Assembly: GCF_002159835.1 (NCBI RefSeq)
Contig: NZ_NFJL01000004.1
Span: forward strand, 1 to 64,000
Direction: 5' to 3'
DNA: 64,000 bases
Source: Blautia sp. An249
GTDB taxonomy: Bacteria > Bacillota > Clostridia > Lachnospirales > Lachnospiraceae
Part shown: positions 15,302 to 24,565 of the stretch, one piece after another
How positions within the stretch are numbered: the stretch's first letter is position 1
How the letters are laid out: the number at the start of each line of letters is the position of its first letter
The notes under the pieces: model-generated
Database searches by the model: none
What the model was told of the DNA's origin: nothing
The model's input: the letters and a program-made list of their open reading frames with translations, nothing else
Translations under genes and position numbers: made by a program

Positions 15302-17149
15302 CTACTTTCTATGGGGACGAAGGGAATAGTTCCATTTCGTCAATGACAAATTTTTATTATAACAGGGATCCCCGTTTTTCAGGATCTCTATCCAATGACA
15401 CCGCATATATTCGATTTCTTTCTGAAAACGTCTGACCTTTTCCTTACTGTCTTCCGCTCCTCTGGTTTTCGACTCCATATGGTACATTTCCACAGCAGGG
15501 TTATAAACAATCAAATATCCGTTCTTTCTGATTTTCAGACATAAATCCACATCATTAAAGGCCACAGCCAGCTCCTCAGTAAATCCCCCTGCTTTTTCAA
15601 AGGCTTCTTTCTTCACCATGATACAGGCCGCCGTCACAGCGCTGAGATCCTGCTGAATAGACGCTTTATGAAGATACCCTGTACGGTTTCGCGGCATATT
15701 GATAAATAAATGACCGGCTATGCCTCCAAGTCCCACAACGCAGCCGGCATGCTGAATGGTATTATCGGGATAATAAAGTTTTGCTCCTACTGCCCCCACT
15801 TCTTCTCTCTGGCAGTTCCCAAGCATCTCTTCCATCCAGTTGGAAGCAATCACGGTAATATCATTATTCAGAAACAGATAGTATTGTCCTTTTGCCTCTT
15901 TTACAGCAAAATTATTAATTGCCGCATAATTAAATCCCTGTTTCCAGTACAGAATCCTCGCCTTTTTCTGTTCTTTCAGTTCTTCATAATACTGGAAAAT
16001 CTCTGACGTTTGGCTGTTGTTTTCTACGATGAGAATTTCATAGTTTTTATAGGTAGACTTCTCCCATATGGATTCCAGGCAGGCTTTCAGACTTTCCTTT
16101 TCATCCTTGTTGGGTATGATAATGGAAATCAGAGGTTCCCCCTTCACCGGATACTGCACCCGGTAAAATCCCAGATCCTTAGTATGACTGACCAGTCCTC
16201 TGACTCCCTGTCTCTGCAGATGCGCCTCTATCGCCCGTTTTCCCGCTTCAAACGCATACATCTTACTGGCCGGATTGTCTGCTGTAGACGCTTTATGGGT
16301 TCTCCAGTGATATAAAATCCGGGGAACATGAAGTACCTCCCGGGAGTTCTCCACGCAGCGGAAGACAAAATCGTAGTCCTGTGCACCGTCAAATTCCTTC
16401 CGGAATCCTCCCGCCTTTTCCACAACGCTTCTGCGGACTGTGAAAAAATGACAGATATAATTATTGGAACGCAGCAAATCCAGATTAAAATCCGGTTTAA
16501 AATGGGGCTGAAAGTGCTCCTGTAAATCTGTAGTCACCTTATCTTCATCTGTATAGATCGCATCCGCCTGTGGATGCTCTTTCAGCGCTTTCACAATTTC
16601 ATACAGGGCATCGCTGGCTAACAGGTCATCGTGATCCAAAAGCCCGATAAATTCTCCTTTCGCCATGGCAAAAGCCGCGTTGGTATTTTGGGCGATTCCC
16701 AGGTTTTCCCTGAGATTCTGATAGCGTATCCGGCTGTCTTTGGCCGCGTATTCCCTGAGTATTTCCTGCATTTCCTGATCCTCCGGACTTCCGTTGGCAA
16801 TGCAGAGCTCCCAGTTGGGATACGTCTGCTGTATCATGGAATCCATCATCTGGCGCAGGAAAAGTCCGGGCGTACGGTAAGCGGGAACTACCACACTTAC
16901 TAAAGTATCCCATCTGGCAGCCCGTTCCCTCTGTCTGGCTAATTCTTCCCCGGACGGAAGCGACTCTTCATACCAGGGCCCGTAAGGAATTTCTTCCTGT
17001 TCAAAGCGTTCGTGAAGGCGTACCCAGAACTCTTTCGGTCCATAGTGCTTTAAATAACGAAACCCTTTCTGAATGGTATAAGGCGATAATTTCTTAAACA
17101 TCTTCCCCCACTGAATTTTCGCGGAAGATGCGTCTGTCTTTTTCCTCAT
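15302..17149 (-). CDS. Tandem GT2 glycosyltransferase (two catalytic domains)
   Basis: About 615 residues with two GT-A domains in one chain. The first starts at VSVVVPAYRTPG (about 85) and has LLDHDDLL. The second starts at ISIIIPNKDE (about 340) and has VENNS and LFLNNDI. A motif near the end, AFNDVDLCLKIRKNGY, matches the acceptor side of GT2 enzymes. The layout and many motifs are shared with the 814-residue protein at 20867-23311, which has an additional N-terminal region; the two are paralogues. Double GT2 enzymes often make alternating linkages in repeating polymers. ATG at 17149 follows GGGGAA by 10 bases. A GTG at 17170 in the same frame lacks a ribosome site but is not excluded. Confidence 0.85.
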   Translation of the reverse strand: MRKKTDASSAKIQWGKMFKKLSPYTIQKGFRYLKHYGPKEFWVRLHERFEQEEIPYGPWYEESLPSGEELARQRERAARWDTLVSVVVPAYRTPGLFLRQMMDSMIQQTYPNWELCIANGSPEDQEMQEILREYAAKDSRIRYQNLRENLGIAQNTNAAFAMAKGEFIGLLDHDDLLASDALYEIVKALKEHPQADAIYTDEDKVTTDLQEHFQPHFKPDFNLDLLRSNNYICHFFTVRRSVVEKAGGFRKEFDGAQDYDFVFRCVENSREVLHVPRILYHWRTHKASTADNPASKMYAFEAGKRAIEAHLQRQGVRGLVSHTKDLGFYRVQYPVKGEPLISIIIPNKDEKESLKACLESIWEKSTYKNYEILIVENNSQTSEIFQYYEELKEQKKARILYWKQGFNYAAINNFAVKEAKGQYYLFLNNDITVIASNWMEEMLGNCQREEVGAVGAKLYYPDNTIQHAGCVVGLGGIAGHLFINMPRNRTGYLHKASIQQDLSAVTAACIMVKKEAFEKAGGFTEELAVAFNDVDLCLKIRKNGYLIVYNPAVEMYHMESKTRGAEDSKEKVRRFQKEIEYMRCHWIEILKNGDPCYNKNLSLTKWNYSLRPHRK

Positions 17150-17223
17150 CTGTTTTCGTTCCCCATTCACCGATTTTCAGCAGTGTCCATGTACTGAAAC
17201 CCTGCTATTTTACAATATTTTTT

Positions 17224-17275
17224 ATTTTATCATTAACTTATATATTTTGCAAGGAAGGAGATCCTATGATATAAT
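17224..17275. promoter_or_regulatory. Divergent promoter pair sharing one palindromic -35 box
   Basis: TTGCAA at 17247-17252 is its own reverse complement. Rightward it is followed by 17 bp and extended -10 TGA-TATAAT (TATAAT 17270-17275). Leftward it is followed by 17 bp and TGA-TAAAAT (17229-17224). One hexamer can thus serve the carboxypeptidase-like gene and the leftward glycosyltransferase operon, but not both at once. Confidence 0.55.
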
Positions 17276-17320
17276 ATTGCAAAATCTTTTTAAGAACACA
17301 TGTTATTGGAGGACCTGGAA

Positions 17321-18517
17321 ATGAATAGGAAAATCTTTTTAAGCAGTCTTATGGGAATCTGTCTTCTTCTCTGCCTCTTTGTCCCTGTTTCGGCAGAAAC
17401 CACAGATCCTTCTTCTGCTGCCGGATGGCCCGCTGCTCCAGAGAACGCAGCCGGGGCCGGCATCCTGATGGAGAGTTCCACAGGAACCGTTGTATATGCC
17501 AAAAATGCAGACGGCCAGATCGATCCTTCCGGAGCCGTTAAAATTATGACCACTCTGGTCGCTCTGGAAAACGGACAACTGGAGGATCAAATCACCATCA
17601 ACGAACTGGGCGTCAATCAGGTGGCTTCTGCCAATATCAATATCGGCAGCCAGAACGGAGAAGTGTTTACCCTGGAGCAGTGTCTGTATGCCGTCATGCT
17701 TGCCTCTGCCAATGACTCTGCGGTTCAGGCGGCAGCCCATATCGGCGGCGGAACCGTGGAACCTTTCGTGGAGATGATGAATGCAAAGGCTCAGGAGCTG
17801 GGCTGTACCGATACGGTATTTACCAATCCCACCGGAATTTCGGATGGGAGTCAGCATACCACACCTCACGATATGGCTCTGATATTAAGAGCCGCCTTCC
17901 AGAACGAAACCTTCCGTACTATGGCTTCTGCAACAGCTTATACCATCCCGGCAACTAACGTTGCTGCTGAAAGACAGCTTACCAATAATTATCCCCTGCT
18001 TCCTGTCTCCGGTTCTGCCCCTTATGAGGGCAGCCTGGGAGGAAAATACAGCGCCGGGGCCATTCTGGCCGGAGCCGCTGAAAAAGACGGAACCACCTTA
18101 ATCTGTGTCTTGTCTGCCGACGCTTCAGACTCCGCAGATGCGGCCGCCTTATTCAATTACGGCTTTGAGAACTTCCAGCCTCTGTCTGTATCAGACAGCC
18201 TTTCCACTGTTTCCGGCGGAACCGTTTTCGTACCTGCAGGCGTTACTGCAGATGCGCTTACCGCTCAGGAAACGCCTCTGGATGACGGAACGGTTTCCTG
18301 CCAGTATCTGTACGAAAACGTACCGGTGGGAACTGCTGTTCTGGATGAAATGAACGATTCCCCCGGTTTCTCCGCCTCGGATCATGAGCAGGCACTGGAA
18401 GAAGCCAGACAGTACAGCAGCGATAAGTCTCCCCTTCCTTATGCAGGAATTGCCGCTGCAGGCGTTCTCTTATTCGGACTTCTTATTTTCCTGATTCGGA
18501 AAGTTGCAAAGTCCTGA
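17321..18517 (+). CDS. D-Ala-D-Ala carboxypeptidase homologue with lost catalytic motifs
   Basis: 398 residues: signal peptide (1-25), peptidase S11-like domain (about 40-290), a short second domain and a C-terminal membrane anchor (about 372-392), the same plan as DacF. Active enzymes need SxxK, SxN and KTG. Here the first motif reads PSGAVK, which places Gly71 where the nucleophilic Ser should be when aligned on Lys74 with PASTTK of the intact paralogue at 47677. The second, Ser129-Ala-Asn131, is kept. The third reads KYS (242-244) in place of KTG. The reading frame is intact with a good promoter and ribosome site (GGAGG before ATG 17321), so this is a probable pseudoenzyme rather than a decayed gene. 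A wall-binding or regulatory role is plausible. Confidence 0.85.
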   Translation: MNRKIFLSSLMGICLLLCLFVPVSAETTDPSSAAGWPAAPENAAGAGILMESSTGTVVYAKNADGQIDPSGAVKIMTTLVALENGQLEDQITINELGVNQVASANINIGSQNGEVFTLEQCLYAVMLASANDSAVQAAAHIGGGTVEPFVEMMNAKAQELGCTDTVFTNPTGISDGSQHTTPHDMALILRAAFQNETFRTMASATAYTIPATNVAAERQLTNNYPLLPVSGSAPYEGSLGGKYSAGAILAGAAEKDGTTLICVLSADASDSADAAALFNYGFENFQPLSVSDSLSTVSGGTVFVPAGVTADALTAQETPLDDGTVSCQYLYENVPVGTAVLDEMNDSPGFSASDHEQALEEARQYSSDKSPLPYAGIAAAGVLLFGLLIFLIRKVAKS

Positions 18518-18536
18518 GCGGGGTAATAAAGCATAT

Positions 18537-18579
18537 AAAAAAGCGATCCAGAAAACGCAGTTTTCTGAATCGCTTTTTT
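18537..18579. terminator. Bidirectional terminator closing the polysaccharide operon
   Basis: AAAAAAGCGAT-CAGAAAA pairs with TTTTCTG-ATCGCTTTTTT around a 4-base loop with one mismatch. It reaches the stop codon of the leftward 18578 gene and follows the rightward carboxypeptidase-like gene, serving both. Confidence 0.8.
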
Positions 18580-19999
18580 ATATGTAATTGGGCAGAAATA
18601 CGAAAGCATAAGTCCCTATGGCTGAGACAAGGAGAAATCCCATGCTGATTCCATAGAAAACTCTGCGTCCTGTCTCGTTTCTCACCAGTTTTTCCAATAG
18701 AGCCTCATAGCCCCGGGTTACAAAATACATCAGGGGCAGAAGCGCAGGCATAAGATAACGTCCCTGGGCCTGCAAATCACTGGAATAAGCATAGGAAATC
18801 AGCAGAATCACAGGAATAACCAGGTTTAAAAACAATCCTGTGTGGAAAAATCCCACCTTGTTCCATACCGTTTTTACCGCTTTATGCTCTTCCTGTACAG
18901 AAATCTCTCTTCCTTTCTCTCTCTTATTTACCTTCCATTGATAGCGCTCTCTCCAGCGAAATTCCCGAAGAGCCAGCGCCATTGAGAAAAATCCGATGAC
19001 AAAGTAGAAAAAGTATATCTTGCTTAACCAGTAAGGCATAAAAATCTTCATATAACCAAAGGTTCCTATAAAACTTACCAGAACCGTAATCACCCAGTTG
19101 TGTCCCCACCCCGGTTCCACATAAAGAAACATATCCTTAAGGCTCCAGCCCAGTTTCTGCGGCGTAGCCTTCACAGAAGGTTTTAGGTCTTCTCTGGCAT
19201 ACAGTTCTCCATAGAGAGCCGATGTCTTCCTTCCAAGGAAGTCGCCGTCATAAATGATCCCGTTGCGGATAAACCACCATCCGGCCAGCACAGCCACAAT
19301 CGCAGCTATCACAGAGCCTCTGGAAAGCCAGAATTTAAAGCGCTTTCCTATGGCCTCTCTGGAACACAGAAAAATGGTTGCTGTAAAAAAGAGAAAACTG
19401 GTCAGAATCCATCCGTAGGCATTATAGTACGACAGAAAGCAGACCGACATCCCCGCAGCCAGTAAAATGCAGTTCTTCCAGCTCCATCCTTCCTTCAGAT
19501 AACAAACCCAGCTATAGAAGATCCAGGCAGTGGAAAAAATGGCAATGGCATCTGTATTGGTATAAGACCCCAGAAACAGAAAGCCCGGAAGTAACGTAAC
19601 CAGAGCCGCAAACAACCATCTGCCTTTCTCAGAAAGCATTCTCTTTCCTATCTGCAGGGTAAAGGCCGCCGTTCCCGCCGTAAATAAAACATTGGGGATT
19701 CTGGCCGCTATCACAAGCGCCTCCTTTGTATCTGCAAACAGGGATGTAATCTTCATACACACTGCCGAAAACATATACGATAAAACCGGGGAAAATGCGT
19801 AAGAAATTCCCCAGTTTACATTACGCAGCTGCGGATCACCGCCATGAGGAATCCGTCCGTACCGATACATATACTCCGCCACCTCGTACCGCATTTTTTC
19901 ATCCGGTGAAGAATTAAAGGGCTGAACCACTGCCCAGAGCAGGGCAAACAAACCGATTCCCAAAATAAATAAAAGTTCCTGTTGCTTTACCTTTTTCAT
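18578..19999 (-). CDS. Polytopic membrane protein, DUF2142/GT-C glycosyltransferase-like
   Basis: 473 residues with about ten or more hydrophobic spans. Near the N-terminus, after the first span, is NSSPDEKMRYEVAEY (about 28-42), resembling the first-loop acidic motif of DUF2142 and other GT-C proteins, in which an Asp-Glu pair contacts polyprenyl-linked sugar. A cytoplasmic basic loop lies near 345-375. It is the last gene of the rfb-ABC operon. It may add side-group sugars on the outside from a polyprenyl-phosphate donor (inference). Family assignment is by motif only. Confidence 0.7.
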   Translation of the reverse strand: MKKVKQQELLFILGIGLFALLWAVVQPFNSSPDEKMRYEVAEYMYRYGRIPHGGDPQLRNVNWGISYAFSPVLSYMFSAVCMKITSLFADTKEALVIAARIPNVLFTAGTAAFTLQIGKRMLSEKGRWLFAALVTLLPGFLFLGSYTNTDAIAIFSTAWIFYSWVCYLKEGWSWKNCILLAAGMSVCFLSYYNAYGWILTSFLFFTATIFLCSREAIGKRFKFWLSRGSVIAAIVAVLAGWWFIRNGIIYDGDFLGRKTSALYGELYAREDLKPSVKATPQKLGWSLKDMFLYVEPGWGHNWVITVLVSFIGTFGYMKIFMPYWLSKIYFFYFVIGFFSMALALREFRWRERYQWKVNKREKGREISVQEEHKAVKTVWNKVGFFHTGLFLNLVIPVILLISYAYSSDLQAQGRYLMPALLPLMYFVTRGYEALLEKLVRNETGRRVFYGISMGFLLVSAIGTYAFVFLPNYI

Positions 20000-20008
20000 T
20001 TCTTATCC

Positions 20009-20854
20009 TTATTCCTGAATCTCTTTTAAGTATCTCTGCAGGGCGTCCTGCCAGGCGGGCAGACGTTCAAATCCCATCTGGCTGAGTTTTTCTTTATTCA
20101 TCCTGCTGTTGTGAGGACGTTTCGCCTTAGCTGCAAATTTCTCGCTGGATACGGGAACTACCTTCACATCCACACCGGCCTGCCGGAAAATCTCCTTCGC
20201 AAACTCATACCAGGTGCAAAGTCCCTCGTTAGTAGCATGGTAGCGGCCGTATTTATCCGTCTCCAACATGTCCACCAGCAGTCTTGCCAGGTCATAGGTA
20301 TAAGTAGGAGAACCTGTCTGATCGTTTACTACCGTAAGGGTGTCATGAGTTTTAGCCAGATTCAGCATGGTCTTAATGAAGTTCTTGCCGTTTAAACCAA
20401 ACACCCAGGCAATCCGCACAATGTAATACTTGTCCAGATATTTTTCTACTGCCAGCTCTCCTTCGTATTTGGTCTGTCCGTATACATTCAGGGGGTGGCG
20501 TTCATCGTCCGGTTCCCAGGGTCTTGTCCCTTCCCCGTCAAATACATAATCAGTACTTAAATAAATCATAGGCAAATCCAGCTCTTTGCACATTCGGGCA
20601 ATGTTTTCCGTTCCCTGTGCATTGACTTTTCTGCAGATCTCTTCCTGATCTTCCGCCGCATCCACGGCTGTCCAGGCGGCGCAGTGTACTACTTTATCTG
20701 CGTTTGCCTTTCGCATGACTTTTTCCACCGCTTCTGCGTCCGTAATATCCATCTCTTCCACATCCACGCCGATTCCTTCATAACCGCGCTTTGCAAGTTC
20801 ATTCATCACATCATGGCCTAACTGGCCCTTTACTCCGGTTACTAACACACGCAT
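20009..20854 (-). CDS. rfbD: dTDP-4-dehydrorhamnose reductase
   Basis: 281 residues, extended SDR. N-terminal LVTGVKGQLG, STDYVFDG near 100 and the Tyr-x3-Lys pair in YGQTKYEGE near 130. It makes dTDP-L-rhamnose with NAD(P)H in the cytosol. The other three genes of the pathway are upstream in the same operon, separated from it by the exporter and glycosyltransferase genes. ATAGGAGG precedes the ATG. Confidence 0.94.
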   Translation of the reverse strand: MRVLVTGVKGQLGHDVMNELAKRGYEGIGVDVEEMDITDAEAVEKVMRKANADKVVHCAAWTAVDAAEDQEEICRKVNAQGTENIARMCKELDLPMIYLSTDYVFDGEGTRPWEPDDERHPLNVYGQTKYEGELAVEKYLDKYYIVRIAWVFGLNGKNFIKTMLNLAKTHDTLTVVNDQTGSPTYTYDLARLLVDMLETDKYGRYHATNEGLCTWYEFAKEIFRQAGVDVKVVPVSSEKFAAKAKRPHNSRMNKEKLSQMGFERLPAWQDALQRYLKEIQE

Positions 20855-20866
20855 GTTTTCTACCTC

Positions 20867-23311
20867 CTATAACTTCTTTAATGAAAAATCCTGACTTTCC
20901 AGTGTCAGATTGGGGTTATAATAGGGGTCCGGATCTTTGAAGATTCTCGGCCAGTGTTTCTCCAGAGTTGCAATTTCCTTATTAAATCTTGCGATTTTCT
21001 CCGGAGTATCCTCCAGCCCTCTGGATTTGGATTCGTAGTGGTACAGCTCTGCATAGGGATTATAAACAACCAGATACCCTGCCGCTGTAATCTTCATGCA
21101 TAAATCCACATCATTAAAGGCAACTGCCAGATCTTCACTGAATCCGCCCACTTCATGAAAGACTTCTCTTTTTACCATCATGCAGGCGGCTGTTACCGCA
21201 CTGTAATCCTGGGCACAGATAATTCTGTGACAATAACCGGTAAATCCTCTGGGCTGCTGAACGAAACAATGTCCTGCAATTCCGCCGAATCCCAGAACCA
21301 CACCCGCATGCTGAATGGTATCGTCATCGTAGTACAGACGGGCTCCCACGGCTCCCACATCCCGGCGCATACAGTAACCCAGCAGTTCCTCCAGACAGTC
21401 TTCATTAATAAATTCTGTATCGTTGTTCAGCAGGAGGAGATATTCTCCCTTTGCATAGGTCTCTCCGAAGTTATTGATAGCTGAATAGTTGAATGGGCCG
21501 TCCCAGTAAACTACATGCACTTTTTCATTTTCTGCTTCCAGCTCTTTATAATAAGCAAATGTCTCCTCTTCCTCGCTGTTGTTTTCGATAATAATATACT
21601 CATAGTTTTTATAGGTGGACTTACTCTCCAGAGAGTCAATGCACCGCTTCAAATCTTCAATGTGATCCTTATTGGGAATCAAAATGGAAATCAGCGGATC
21701 GTACTCCCTCAGAAAACGGGTTCTGTACAGTCCCAGGAATTCGCCTTTGCTCACTTCTGCTTTCACGCCGATTCTGTCATAATGAGCCTGCACCGCTTTC
21801 TGTCCTGCCTCGAAAGCATAAATCTTGCTTTCCGGATTTTCTGCCGTGGAGTCCTCATGACATCTCCAGTGGTAGAGGATCTTAGGAATGTGATAAATTT
21901 CCCTGGTAGCCTCAATGCAGCGGAAAATAAAATCATAATCCTGAGCGCCGTCAAATTCCTGACGCAGCATTCCCACTTTCCCGATAATTTCTTTATTTAC
22001 CACAAACAAATGGCAGATATAGTTTACCGTACAGAGAAGATCGATGTTGAAATCCGGTTTAAAATGAGGCTGGAAGAATTTATTTCCGTCCATGGTCATC
22101 TTATCTTCGTCTGAATAGAACACCTGGATTTTCGGGTTTTTATTATACGCCTTTACACATTCATAAAGGGCGTTGGGCGTCAGCACATCGTCATGATCTG
22201 CAAAGGCAATAAAGTCTCCTGTGGCAGCTTTTATGGCTGCATTGGTATTGGCGGAGATATGCTGAGGCTCCCTGTGAGAAATCACCTTGATTCTCTTATC
22301 CTTTGCTCCATAATCTGCCAGCAGATCTGCAATGGGGGAATCCGCTCCGCTTCCGTCGGACAGACACAGCTCCCAGTTGGTATACGTCTGATCCTGAACC
22401 GATGCAATCAGTTGTTCCAGATACTCTTTCTTTGTTTTATAGAGGGGAACTACAATGCTGATCCGGGGCTTTTTCAAAAAGGTAGTGCTTCTTTGTTTCT
22501 TTAACTCTTCCTGGGTGGGAAGATGTTTCTTCAGCCATTTTCCATATTCCTCCGGCTTATTCCTTATTTCTTTCAGCTTATTATAGCTTCTGGAAATCAG
22601 TCCCCGGACGCCGTATCTGTGCCAGTAATCCACACCTTTACGCTGATACTTGGCCCACTGGTTTTTCAGGATAACAGAACGTCTTAAATCGATGGGATGA
22701 ATAGCCTTTCCCTGGGGCGTCCAGAATACCAGATAGAGCATTTTCCCCTGGATATTTTTCACTTCTGTATAGAAGCCGCATTTTTCTTCCACCTGGCACT
22801 CTTTATATACCTGAACCACATCCACCCGGCTGTTTCTCTGGATTTCGCAGTCTATGGGCTGTTTCTTTTCGTCAAAAACTTTAATGGAGACATGACTGGC
22901 CGATGCAGCCCATCCCCGCAGACGGCAGGTTTTGTTTTTTAAGTCAATGGCTTCTTCATCCACATAATACTGGGGTCTGTCTTTTCTTTTCAGCAGTTCT
23001 TTTACTTTAATGCAAAACCACAGGACCTTCTCTTCCTGGTCTGAAACGTAAACTTTCAGCTCTTTATATTCTTCCAGGTTCGATGGAAACCGCACGGAAA
23101 CCGTAACTTTTCTTCCATTTAAAAGCTCATCCTCCCGGAATCTCTCCAGCGCGCTCTCAGCAACCCAGTCTTCTGTATCTGCCTCAATTCTGACTTCATC
23201 CAGATATGCGGTAACTTCGCTTCCTTCCGGTATGGTTCCCTGCAAAAGATACACATCCGGTTCCAGGAGATGAAACCTCTCCCTGCGTATTTCGCAAACC
23301 TGCTGTTCCAT
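20867..23311 (-). CDS. Large tandem GT2 glycosyltransferase with N-terminal beta-rich domain
   Basis: 814 residues. Residues 1-230 are beta-rich with no catalytic motif and resemble a carbohydrate-binding or scaffold region. Two GT-A domains follow: ISIVVPLYKT (about 285) with FADHDDVL, and ISILIPNKDH (about 550) with IENNSEEE and LLLNNDTEF. AFNDVDLCMKITAAGY lies near the end. The enzyme is paralogous to the protein at 15302-17149. It is likely the main chain polymerase of the exported rhamnose-containing glycan, each domain forming a different linkage (inference). GATAGGAGG precedes the ATG. It sits between rfbD and the kinase-like gene. Confidence 0.88.
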   Translation of the reverse strand: MEQQVCEIRRERFHLLEPDVYLLQGTIPEGSEVTAYLDEVRIEADTEDWVAESALERFREDELLNGRKVTVSVRFPSNLEEYKELKVYVSDQEEKVLWFCIKVKELLKRKDRPQYYVDEEAIDLKNKTCRLRGWAASASHVSIKVFDEKKQPIDCEIQRNSRVDVVQVYKECQVEEKCGFYTEVKNIQGKMLYLVFWTPQGKAIHPIDLRRSVILKNQWAKYQRKGVDYWHRYGVRGLISRSYNKLKEIRNKPEEYGKWLKKHLPTQEELKKQRSTTFLKKPRISIVVPLYKTKKEYLEQLIASVQDQTYTNWELCLSDGSGADSPIADLLADYGAKDKRIKVISHREPQHISANTNAAIKAATGDFIAFADHDDVLTPNALYECVKAYNKNPKIQVFYSDEDKMTMDGNKFFQPHFKPDFNIDLLCTVNYICHLFVVNKEIIGKVGMLRQEFDGAQDYDFIFRCIEATREIYHIPKILYHWRCHEDSTAENPESKIYAFEAGQKAVQAHYDRIGVKAEVSKGEFLGLYRTRFLREYDPLISILIPNKDHIEDLKRCIDSLESKSTYKNYEYIIIENNSEEEETFAYYKELEAENEKVHVVYWDGPFNYSAINNFGETYAKGEYLLLLNNDTEFINEDCLEELLGYCMRRDVGAVGARLYYDDDTIQHAGVVLGFGGIAGHCFVQQPRGFTGYCHRIICAQDYSAVTAACMMVKREVFHEVGGFSEDLAVAFNDVDLCMKITAAGYLVVYNPYAELYHYESKSRGLEDTPEKIARFNKEIATLEKHWPRIFKDPDPYYNPNLTLESQDFSLKKL

Positions 23312-23321
23312 ACAAATCCTC

Positions 23322-24563
23322 CTATCTTTTTTCCACTTTCTTACGATAACTCTGATATAACTTCCATACTTTTGTATTCTGCATGTCTTCGATCAGCCGT
23401 TTCTGACGCCGGTTCTGTTCTTCCAGTTTCCTGGTATCACGCACCAGTTCACGAATACATTCCCCGTTAAAGGGATGAATTTCCATTTCCACCCTTAACT
23501 GTGTGCAGCCTTTGGGAACCTGTATTCCGTCAATATTCGGATCGTCTTTTCCGATGTAAATCCAGCCGCCAAGGGTTGTTCCTTCCGGAACCTGAAAGTC
23601 CGGCTGTTTTTTCTTTCCTTTAAACATCAGTGTTCTGATTTTTACCGCACATGCCTTATCGCCCGGATCCAGTCGGATTTTCCGTACGTTTTCCGGAAGA
23701 ACCACAGTTACCGCAACTTTATTTTCCTTAATAGGGTAGTTCAGGGTATTTTCTTCGCAGTAAGTTTCCCCGAATGAATAATACACCTGCAGCCGTTCTT
23801 CCTTAAGAAAGTCCATTCTTCCCACTCCGGGAGTGATGGACCGGAACATTTCCCGCATAGGCACATGCTTTCCCGTAATGTATGCCTGGAAGGCTTTTTC
23901 CATCTTTTTGTACGTATTCTGAAGCTCCGGGGTGATCTGAAACTCCTCATACAGATTATAACTTTTTAACACACTGCGGATATTACGGCAGTCAATGTAA
24001 TAATGAATCATCCGGTAAATTACATAACCTGCCGGAACCGGAAAATCAAAGGTCCATTCATAATCAATAATGGTGGCCGGTTCGGTCAGAACAATGTTTC
24101 CACAGACTGTATCAATATTGGTAACCAGTGCGCACTTTAATCCTTCCGGCAGCCTGGCATCGCCGAACACTTCCTGAAAACGGGGAGTTTTTACAAAAGG
24201 AACCTTTTCATATAATTCCTGTATGATCCGCAGATATTTCCGGAACAGCTCCGCCGCCTTATCCACTTCTGCATTTTCCAGGCAGGAATCCAGAACCGTC
24301 TCCAGACTGGGGGCCTCCACATATTCCAGGCAGACGGCTTCTTTCTGCTTCTGACATTTATTGTAGACAACAGCACTCTGGCCTTTTTCACTGGAAAACA
24401 GCTCGTACCATTTATATAAATTGCTTACGTGCTCTCTGGCCTGCGGATTTGCAGGCAGTTTCCGCACATACCGGGTTTTATCCTGCTCTTCTAAAATTTC
24501 TGTGCGAATACAGAATTTCCGGCTTCGTTCATTGGAATATTTTGCATATATCACCTTTGCCAT
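23322..24563 (-). CDS. Kinase-fold protein with beta domain and C-terminal coiled coil
   Basis: 413 residues, not matched to a named family. Residues 1-250 show the plan of a protein-kinase or aminoglycoside-phosphotransferase fold. LEYVEAPSLETVL (79-91) looks like the hinge. Asp151-x4-Asn156 matches the catalytic loop, and Asp167 in IIDYEW matches the metal-binding DFG/DxE site. Residues 270-365 are beta-rich. Residues about 370-413 form a charged coiled coil. It begins 2 bp after the methyltransferase gene, so the two are translationally coupled. The order methyltransferase, kinase, coiled coil is that of WbdD, the O-antigen chain-capping enzyme of E. coli O9a. A phosphate-cap role is an inference; lipid or sugar kinase are alternatives. 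Confidence 0.7.
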   Translation of the reverse strand: MAKVIYAKYSNERSRKFCIRTEILEEQDKTRYVRKLPANPQAREHVSNLYKWYELFSSEKGQSAVVYNKCQKQKEAVCLEYVEAPSLETVLDSCLENAEVDKAAELFRKYLRIIQELYEKVPFVKTPRFQEVFGDARLPEGLKCALVTNIDTVCGNIVLTEPATIIDYEWTFDFPVPAGYVIYRMIHYYIDCRNIRSVLKSYNLYEEFQITPELQNTYKKMEKAFQAYITGKHVPMREMFRSITPGVGRMDFLKEERLQVYYSFGETYCEENTLNYPIKENKVAVTVVLPENVRKIRLDPGDKACAVKIRTLMFKGKKKQPDFQVPEGTTLGGWIYIGKDDPNIDGIQVPKGCTQLRVEMEIHPFNGECIRELVRDTRKLEEQNRRQKRLIEDMQNTKVWKLYQSYRKKVEKR

Positions 24564-24565
24564 AG

